NCBI GenBank assembly: GCA_937934775.1
Contig: CALGYL010000071.1
Span: forward strand, 1-12,224
Direction of reading: 5' to 3'
Length of the DNA stretch: 12,224 nucleotides
DNA from: an uncultured Clostridia bacterium
GTDB lineage: Bacteria; Bacillota; Clostridia; Christensenellales; Aristaeellaceae
The position numbers and the translations under genes are program-made. Under the pieces are notes generated by a model. It was not told where the DNA came from. It saw nothing but the letters and a program-made list of their open reading frames with translations, and ran no database searches. This document shows, in pieces, positions 8,188-12,224 of this stretch. The first letter of the stretch is position 1; the number at the start of each line of letters is the position of its first letter.

Positions 8188-8406
8188 TCAATTCTCGTTT
8201 TTCTCCCTGGGCACCGCATCGGCTATGTCGTCAAGCCCGCAGTTCAATGTCTCACATATCCGCAAGAGTACATCAGTAGTGACATTTTCTCCCTTGCTGA
8301 GTTTTGCAAGGGAAGATGAACTAATCCCCGCCGCTATACGCAAGGCAGACTTGTTCATTCCCTTGTCTATCAGCAATTTCCATAGCTTGTTATAGCTCAT
8401 CTTCAT
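8188..8406 (-). CDS. Small XRE/Cro-type helix-turn-helix regulator
   Basis: This 72-residue protein is almost entirely one Cro/C1-type HTH domain. Helices 2 and 3 of the fold are visible at about residues 19-38 (NKSALRIAAGI and SSSSLAKLSKG), followed by the typical NVTTDVLLRICETLNC block. Small regulators of this kind often sit just before hsdM in clostridial type I systems and may delay or balance restriction. A longer reading from 8442 exists, but it would begin inside the ATPase gene. The start at 8406 (MKMSYNKLWKLL) begins one base after the ATPase stop codon and has AGGAG ten bases upstream. ATG 8400 is an equally plausible start two codons in. It is the only transcription factor encoded within the operon, so it is a candidate for autoregulation at the promoter near 11.5 kb. 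Confidence 0.88.
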   Translation of the reverse strand: MKMSYNKLWKLLIDKGMNKSALRIAAGISSSSLAKLSKGENVTTDVLLRICETLNCGLDDIADAVPREKNEN

Positions 8407-8407
8407 T

Positions 8408-10051
8408 TTATAAATGCTCCTCTTTATTCCAAGACAGCCCATAAAGCTCGCAACCGCCGTCAGACAGCCTTAGCACCTGATTCCTAATGAGTATCTGTTG
8501 CGTATCAGGCGGGTACGCATCTTGCTTATCAAAAGCAATAAACACCTGCTTCTTGCTCTGTTCGTAAATCTTCATGATCCCGCCTATCGCGCCATCGCTG
8601 ATGTTCTTCAAGATAAGCGAGTCATGCGCGATCGCAGGTAGCGCTGTTGTGAACAGGACCGCGAGATCATAGATGACCATCCCCTTATAGTTCGATCCCG
8701 TGCCCGTATCATCCGGTGTTTCGAAGCGATAGCTGTTGTACTCGTTAAACTTCAAATGCGGTGCTTTTCGCGAATCGGAAAATAACGAGTCGTTGAATTC
8801 CTTCATCTTATCATTTAGTTCCTGTTCGATATCTGAAAGAATAGTCTCAATACCTTTCCGGAGTATCTCATCGGCGCGCTTTTTTGCATCCTGCAACTCA
8901 ATTAAAGTCAAATACGCGTCGTTCTGCGCCTTGATTGCGTCAATTCGACCTTTAATTTCGGAATGCTTATCCAAAAACTCTTTGGATATATTCCCCACAA
9001 AGCCCATGTCGCTTATCTGCCTTTGGATCTCCCGTACCTGTTCCTGCAAGGTGGCGATTTCTTGTTCGACGTTGTCACGTTCCGCCATAAACTGGTCGCC
9101 AAGTATTTGAGCCAGCTTTTGATGATATCTTTCCACCTCATACAGTTTCCGCAGGTTTACATCCGGGAAGAATTCCTGAAGGGAGGAAATGTCAGCATCG
9201 GTAGGATACAGGCCATACTCGAGGCTCATGTCCAGCAATTTTAGCCGACGTTGCTGCGATTGGATTTCGGTTTCCAGCCGCAGTCTATTTCCTTCAAGCT
9301 GTGACTTGGCCCGACCTTTTTCGATATCTTCACTAGAATGAGCTTCGCTCTGTTCGGTGGTAAGTGTTTCCAACTGCTGCTCAAGGTCTTTTATCGTAGA
9401 AAGATTCTCCTCATATTGCGTTTTCCCGCCAACCAAGTCCGGGACAAAGCGGTAGCGCCTTGCCTCGCGGAAAGCGTCGAGTTTTTTCTTTTGCTCCGCC
9501 AGTCTCTGGTTATACGCCTCGATATCCTTATAGCGGTCGAAGAGTTTCACCAGCATTTCTATGGAATTCTGCATATTCTGCCCGGGTATCCCCCGCAGCG
9601 GTCTGCGTTCATCCGTATTATCTTTTCCATAGATCCTGAAAAAGCTGCTTAGCGTTGTTCTGAAGGAGAGACCGGGGAAATCAATCTGATAGTTCGTTTT
9701 AAGCCAATCGGTATATTGCTGTATAGGCCATACTGTGCCAGTAAGGTTATAATTTGTTGTGCACACAAAGACTTTTTCAGCATCTGCGGTACTACGTGCG
9801 AAGTAATGTTTATTTCCGCTAAAGGAGAACGCAAAAAAGATGGTATGGTTGCCAATATGTTTCACGCCATCGCTTGATAGATAGGTGTTGCCACCAAACA
9901 CGAAGTCGATAGCGAGCATCGCTGAAGATTTCCCGATGGAGTTTTCACCATCCTCCTTGCCGAGGACAACGTTCAGCCCTTGCTTAAAGGAGATCGGCGG
10001 ACGCTCTTGACCTTTTTCCTGGAACACTGGTGAACTCATTTCGATAAGCAC
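8408..10051 (-). CDS. ABC-3C system ATPase (DUF2326 family, SMC-like)
   Basis: This 547-residue protein fits the DUF2326 ATPases that form the ATPase arm of ABC-three-component anti-conflict systems. The N-terminal half-site has a beta strand (SSPVF), GLNVVLG, and a Walker A loop GENSIGKSS at residues 35-43. A long coiled coil with heptad-like Glu/Lys/Gln runs from about 175 to 420 with a break near 280-305. The C-terminal half-site holds a signature-like TGTGSNYKGM at 449-458 and a Walker B-like LPAIAHDS at 471-478. The arrangement (split ATPase heads joined by a coiled coil) is that of SMC/Rad50 proteins, so it probably senses or clamps nucleic acid or a nucleoprotein. The start is GTG at 10051, chosen because GAGGTG lies five bases upstream; ATG 10039 has no ribosome binding site. 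It overlaps the middle component by 16 bases. Confidence 0.85.
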   Translation of the reverse strand: MLIEMSSPVFQEKGQERPPISFKQGLNVVLGKEDGENSIGKSSAMLAIDFVFGGNTYLSSDGVKHIGNHTIFFAFSFSGNKHYFARSTADAEKVFVCTTNYNLTGTVWPIQQYTDWLKTNYQIDFPGLSFRTTLSSFFRIYGKDNTDERRPLRGIPGQNMQNSIEMLVKLFDRYKDIEAYNQRLAEQKKKLDAFREARRYRFVPDLVGGKTQYEENLSTIKDLEQQLETLTTEQSEAHSSEDIEKGRAKSQLEGNRLRLETEIQSQQRRLKLLDMSLEYGLYPTDADISSLQEFFPDVNLRKLYEVERYHQKLAQILGDQFMAERDNVEQEIATLQEQVREIQRQISDMGFVGNISKEFLDKHSEIKGRIDAIKAQNDAYLTLIELQDAKKRADEILRKGIETILSDIEQELNDKMKEFNDSLFSDSRKAPHLKFNEYNSYRFETPDDTGTGSNYKGMVIYDLAVLFTTALPAIAHDSLILKNISDGAIGGIMKIYEQSKKQVFIAFDKQDAYPPDTQQILIRNQVLRLSDGGCELYGLSWNKEEHL

Positions 10052-10266
10052 AAGAACACCTCGCCTTCATCATTTATGTCAGTCGCCTGCAGTGCATAGA
10101 TGCAATCCATCACCGAAAGGAAATCGGTTGCATCGTTAAGGTATGGCCGTATCCTCTGATACAGTTCGTTCACCGGAATCGGCCCATCCTTTACTTCGCC
10201 TAGCACCATTGGTATCAACGCCAAGGTGCTATTTCTGTATGAGTACAGTTTATTCGGAAATTGCAT
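10036..10266 (-). CDS. ABC-3C system middle component (small protein)
   Basis: This 76-residue protein begins MQFPNKLYSYRNSTLALIPM and sits between the effector and the DUF2326 ATPase, exactly where ABC-3C systems place their middle component. Its size and the predicted helical, winged-helix-like character (VNELYQRIRPYL, FLSVMDCIYALQA, then a beta hairpin EGEVFLCL) also fit. Middle components are thought to couple the ATPase to the effector. I cannot tell which of the numbered middle-component subfamilies it is. A longer reading from 10338 would lie inside the effector gene and has no ribosome binding site; the ATG at 10266 has GAGGTG four bases upstream. It overlaps the effector's 3' end by 17 bases and the ATPase start by 16, so all three genes are translationally coupled. 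Confidence 0.75.
   Translation of the reverse strand: MQFPNKLYSYRNSTLALIPMVLGEVKDGPIPVNELYQRIRPYLNDATDFLSVMDCIYALQATDINDEGEVFLCLSK
10054..10062 (-). promoter_or_regulatory. Shine-Dalgarno fixing the GTG start of the DUF2326 ATPase
   Basis: The minus strand reads GAGGTGTTC here, placing GAGGTG five bases before the GTG at 10051. The identical nine bases precede the middle-component ATG (10268-10276). The repeated initiation site supports both start choices and suggests matched translation of the two genes. Confidence 0.6.
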
Positions 10267-11386
10267 CGAACACCTCACAGCTTTGAATAAAGTAAGAAAC
10301 CACAATCTGACAGTAGATGTCGGCTTGAAGGCTGACATGATGGATTTTGTCAGTTATTTCATTGAAAATCTCCATACTCGTCTTCTTGGCTTTCTTCAGC
10401 CTTTTATATATCGCATGCATCTGATCCTGCATCTCGTCGTAATCAATCTCTCCACGCTTGTCTAAGTTCATCATAATTTCCTTGATGCGTATGAAGTACG
10501 TCGTAACATAGTTTTTCACGGTCATGTAAAGCGCCATATTGTCTTCTGGGCTGAGCTTCTGCCTGAGTTCTTTCGGATTAAGCTCAGCATTAAGCAGATC
10601 CTTTTCTTTCAGAACGGTTACTTTTCGTATAACACCGACAATTCCTCTTTCAAGAGGTAGGTCATCAAGTAATCGAATGCTTTGACTGTGGGCAATCAGA
10701 ACCGACTTGATGCTCTGCAAATCTCGGCATAGCTTATTGCTGTCATCGAGCAAATACGTTGCATGGCATCGCGGACACATAGCCAGCAGATTTTCGACCT
10801 TTGATGTCCGATTTTTGTCTATCAAGCCGACCTCATATGGATGAACTGCTTTGCCATCGCGCGTTAAGGTCAGCTTTCTTCCACAACCGGGAAATGGACA
10901 ATGGTCGCCGGCCTCGTTTAAAAGGTATTCGCCGTATTTTATTTTCAAGTCAACCGCAAGCTGTTGTTGCTTCTGCTTTTCGAGCTCTTCCTGCTGAACA
11001 AGCCCCGCGGTAGTCTGTATGATATCCACCATCCAATCGGCCACTACCTTACCGACGTTGCCAGCGTCAATGGCGGAATCATAGCCATGAAGGTCTTCAG
11101 CCAAAAGTCGACGGGTAGCCTCAGGACGCTCATCTATGCGCTCTATTAGAACTTCAGGAGTAAGCCTGTAAACAATTGCCTGAGCGAGCTTCTTTGGCAA
11201 TTTGCGTTTTGTATAACTGCGGATGGTCTCGTCATTCTCCTGTTTGGCAGACGGATCTTTTTTTGTGCCCCATTCTGCTTCTGTCACATCGGTAATCATC
11301 GCCACAAGGTCGCGGAAGAAATCCGGGACATCGGCACCGTCCGATAGATGTTTCTTCAAAATTGCGAATAGGTGTTTGAACTCCAC
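10250..11386 (-). CDS. ABC-3C system effector with Zn-ribbon / HNH-like core
   Basis: This 378-residue protein is the first gene of the operon and, by position and sequence, the effector arm of the ABC-3C module. The N-terminal ~125 residues are helical (FAILKKHLSDGADVPDFFRDL, then RSYTKRKLPKKLAQAIVYRL). Residues 130-155 form a Gln/Lys-rich helix. A treble-clef-like centre follows, with CPFPGC (C163, C168) and, 36 residues later, CPRCH (C204, C207, H208), preceded by ENLLAM with N199. This is the frame of an HNH nuclease, but the usual catalytic His-Ile of 'DHI' reads GLID. H182 lies a little earlier. So it may be an altered nuclease or only a zinc-binding domain. The C-terminal ~150 residues are helical and likely hold the ABC-3C C-terminal domain. 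The start is GTG, with only a weak ribosome binding site (TGGA). Confidence 0.75.
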   Translation of the reverse strand: MEFKHLFAILKKHLSDGADVPDFFRDLVAMITDVTEAEWGTKKDPSAKQENDETIRSYTKRKLPKKLAQAIVYRLTPEVLIERIDERPEATRRLLAEDLHGYDSAIDAGNVGKVVADWMVDIIQTTAGLVQQEELEKQKQQQLAVDLKIKYGEYLLNEAGDHCPFPGCGRKLTLTRDGKAVHPYEVGLIDKNRTSKVENLLAMCPRCHATYLLDDSNKLCRDLQSIKSVLIAHSQSIRLLDDLPLERGIVGVIRKVTVLKEKDLLNAELNPKELRQKLSPEDNMALYMTVKNYVTTYFIRIKEIMMNLDKRGEIDYDEMQDQMHAIYKRLKKAKKTSMEIFNEITDKIHHVSLQADIYCQIVVSYFIQSCEVFDAISE

Positions 11387-11410
11387 TCTTTATCCAGCCT
11401 TTCTCGAGAT

Positions 11411-11430
11411 TTGCACCACGATGCACCACG
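11411..11430 (-). repeat. Tandem 10-mer in the operon leader
   Basis: On the minus strand CGTGGTGCAT is followed directly by CGTGGTGCAA, a two-copy tandem repeat with one mismatch. It lies 24-44 bases before the effector's GTG, inside the predicted untranslated leader. It could be a binding site for an RNA- or DNA-binding regulator, or chance. Confidence 0.5.
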
Positions 11431-11495
11431 CTGTACCAAACCATCCCCGGATCAAGAACCGTGGTTTTATATAATATGAGCGACCTCGGACAGTG

Positions 11496-11550
11496 AACGA
11501 TATCTATGCGTATTGTATCACACGGATGTCTAAAAGTCAAAGATATTGTT
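11496..11550. repeat. Inverted repeat bracketing the operon promoter (candidate operator pair)
   Basis: AACGATATCT at 11496-11505 and AGATATTGTT at 11541-11550 are inverted copies of each other, matching at nine of ten bases, with centres 45 bases apart. One arm lies just outside the -35 box; the other covers the predicted transcription start. This placement suits a repressor that bridges the promoter. The XRE protein encoded in the operon is the obvious candidate ligand, by inference only. Confidence 0.4.
11512..11540 (-). promoter_or_regulatory. Sigma-A/sigma-70 type promoter of the defence operon
   Basis: On the minus strand, -35 TTGACT (11540-11535) and -10 TACAAT (11517-11512) are separated by exactly 17 bases. 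Each differs by one base from consensus. Transcription would start near 11505, about 120 bases before the GTG of the effector gene. It is the only strong promoter I saw for the minus-strand block, though I did not score every internal site. Confidence 0.75.
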
Positions 11551-11788
11551 TGCAAAAAGGATTTCTGTTCAAGCCCAGCTTCCTGTTTCCAATAGCGGAT
11601 AAGGGTGTGCATAGACACTCTCACCGCAACTAGTACAGCCTGATCCTGCCGGGTCGCTCCCGGTCTGAAGTTCCCGATCAAGCTGGAAGACCCGCACCAC
11701 GCTTGGGAAGGCGCAGGTGCAGCCGATGAGGGATCCTCCTTCATTTTGCGGCTGACCTTGTTAAGGTGTGCTCAAAATGCCGTGGATG

Positions 11789-11830
11789 GCTCCCTCAGAT
11801 GCAGCAAAGCGTTGAGGGAGCTTCATTTTT
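11789..11830 (+). terminator. Rho-independent terminator or attenuator before the right-hand gene
   Basis: GCTCCCTCA (11789-11797) pairs perfectly with TGAGGGAGC (11813-11821) across a 15-base loop. TTCATTTTT follows at once, so the structure works as an intrinsic terminator on plus-strand RNA. It lies 54 bases before the ATG at 11884, so it would end either a short leader or a small RNA. The minus-strand reading lacks a T-run and is not a terminator for the operon. Confidence 0.6.
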
Positions 11831-11883
11831 GCCTCCTTCGCGCTTTCAGAACAACACGACCTGAAAACGAAAAGGAGCCAAAC

Positions 11884-12224
11884 ATGAGCCAATATGCCAA
11901 TTCCCGCAAGACCTATCCCCACGTCCCAAAGCAGTCCTACGACCATCAACCGATGCAGTACTTGCATATCAGGGATGATGGCAGCCACGACATTATTACC
12001 CGGACGGAGTTTTTCTCTCTGATGCACGGCGTGGACGAGCCTGTCAAGCAGACCTACATCGACACCGAAGGCGGGTACGCATATTTCTTCCCGCTTTCTG
12101 CGCGGATGGCAGAATTCGCCGTCCGACTCAAGCGAGAGAAGGATGCTGAAGACCAGCGCCGCCTCCGCGGCCGCCAATGCGTATACAAGAACACTGCGAA
12201 ATGTGATGGCTGGCGCACCCGAGA
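11884..12224 (+). CDS. Unidentified protein, N-terminal 113 residues (runs off the right edge)
   Basis: An open frame starts at ATG 11884 with AGGAG six bases upstream and continues past the end of the window. The protein begins MSQYANSRKTYPHVPKQSYD, is mostly polar, and has a charged helix near residues 77-97. Two cysteines follow (RQCVYKNTAKCDGW), which may begin a zinc-binding site completed beyond the edge. I do not recognise the family with confidence. Its style recalls regulatory or accessory proteins of clostridial conjugative elements, which is an impression rather than evidence. It is divergent from the defence operon and lies downstream of the hairpin at 11789-11830. Confidence 0.7.
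   Translation, partial: MSQYANSRKTYPHVPKQSYDHQPMQYLHIRDDGSHDIITRTEFFSLMHGVDEPVKQTYIDTEGGYAYFFPLSARMAEFAVRLKREKDAEDQRRLRGRQCVYKNTAKCDGWRTR

Larger units (their letters stand above)
11387..11883. other. Divergent intergenic region with operon promoter and leader elements
   Basis: No convincing gene lies in these ~500 bases. Reading leftward it holds the sigma-A type promoter of the minus-strand operon, an inverted repeat around it, and a ~120-base leader containing a tandem 10-mer. Reading rightward it holds a hairpin with a T-run before the right-hand gene. A plus-strand frame is open from 11644 into that gene, but the strong AGGAG just before 11884 marks the real start. I could not find a convincing plus-strand promoter. 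Confidence 0.6.

Noticed and set aside
8188..8442. Longer form of the XRE regulator starting at 8442
   Set aside because: The extra 12 residues do not fit the HTH family and overlap the ATPase gene; the starts at 8406 or 8400 fit the stop-start spacing and the AGGAG.
10267..10338. N-terminal extension of the middle component from 10338
   Set aside because: The extension lies within the effector's coding region and lacks a ribosome binding site, whereas ATG 10266 has GAGGTG four bases upstream.
11470..11485. TATTAT/TATAAT-like sequences as extra promoters on either strand
   Set aside because: No acceptable -35 box lies 16-18 bases upstream on either strand; AT-richness explains the match.
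11232..11744. Minus-strand open frame of 170 codons overlapping the effector start and promoter
   Set aside because: It would run through the promoter and leader and into another frame of the effector gene; its composition is not protein-like.
11761..12177. Minus-strand open frame of 138 codons at the right edge
   Set aside because: It lies antisense to the plus-strand gene at 11884, which has a strong Shine-Dalgarno and a continuing frame.
1..12224. CRISPR array, tRNA, rRNA, transposase or integrase genes
   Set aside because: No regularly spaced repeats, no tRNA-like cloverleaf and no transposase or integrase motifs were seen on either strand.

Overview
The window looks like a defence cargo block from a member of the Clostridia (Bacillota). 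The evidence is strong AGGAGG-type ribosome binding sites, a vegetative sigma-A type promoter, a mixture of ~60+% and ~30-40% GC stretches, and protein families (DUF2326 ATPase, a small XRE regulator ahead of hsdM, TcmP/DUF5131) that are familiar from anaerobic Firmicutes. No species can be named from the sequence.

Layout. Eight genes lie head to tail on the minus strand between about 11.4 kb and 82. Reading in the direction of transcription: (1) an ABC-three-component (ABC-3C) anti-conflict module, made of a Zn-ribbon/HNH-like effector (10250-11386), a small middle component (10036-10266) and a DUF2326 SMC-like ATPase (8408-10051); (2) a small XRE repressor-like protein (8188-8406); (3) a complete type I restriction-modification system in the order hsdM (6310-8145), hsdS (4949-6313), hsdR (1991-4945); (4) a two-gene tail of TcmP (816-1952) and a DUF5131/Gp37-Gp68 'three-Cys-motif' protein (82-819). 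Neighbouring genes overlap by 4-17 bases or are separated by at most 42 bases. One good promoter (TTGACT, 17 bases, TACAAT; 11512-11540) precedes the first gene, so the whole block can be read as one ~11.4 kb operon.

Edges. Two partial plus-strand genes flank the block: the last 19 codons of a gene ending at 62, and the start of a gene at 11884 that runs off the right edge. The ~500-base divergent gap at 11387-11883 holds the operon promoter, an inverted repeat bracketing that promoter, a tandem 10-mer in the leader, and a hairpin plus T-run facing the right-hand gene. I saw no tRNA, rRNA, CRISPR array or insertion sequence.

Working together. HsdM/S modify and HsdM/S/R restrict foreign DNA. 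The ABC-3C module is predicted to act as a sensor (ATPase plus middle component) that licenses a nucleic-acid-acting effector, perhaps as a backup when restriction fails. TcmP/DUF5131 is a recurrent but functionally uncharacterised pair with a Rossmann-like and a radical-SAM-like appearance. The co-transcription of the three modules is seen in the sequence; their functional coupling is inference. Base composition shows that the hsdS recognition domains and the tcmP cassette differ from hsdM and hsdR, pointing to modular exchange.
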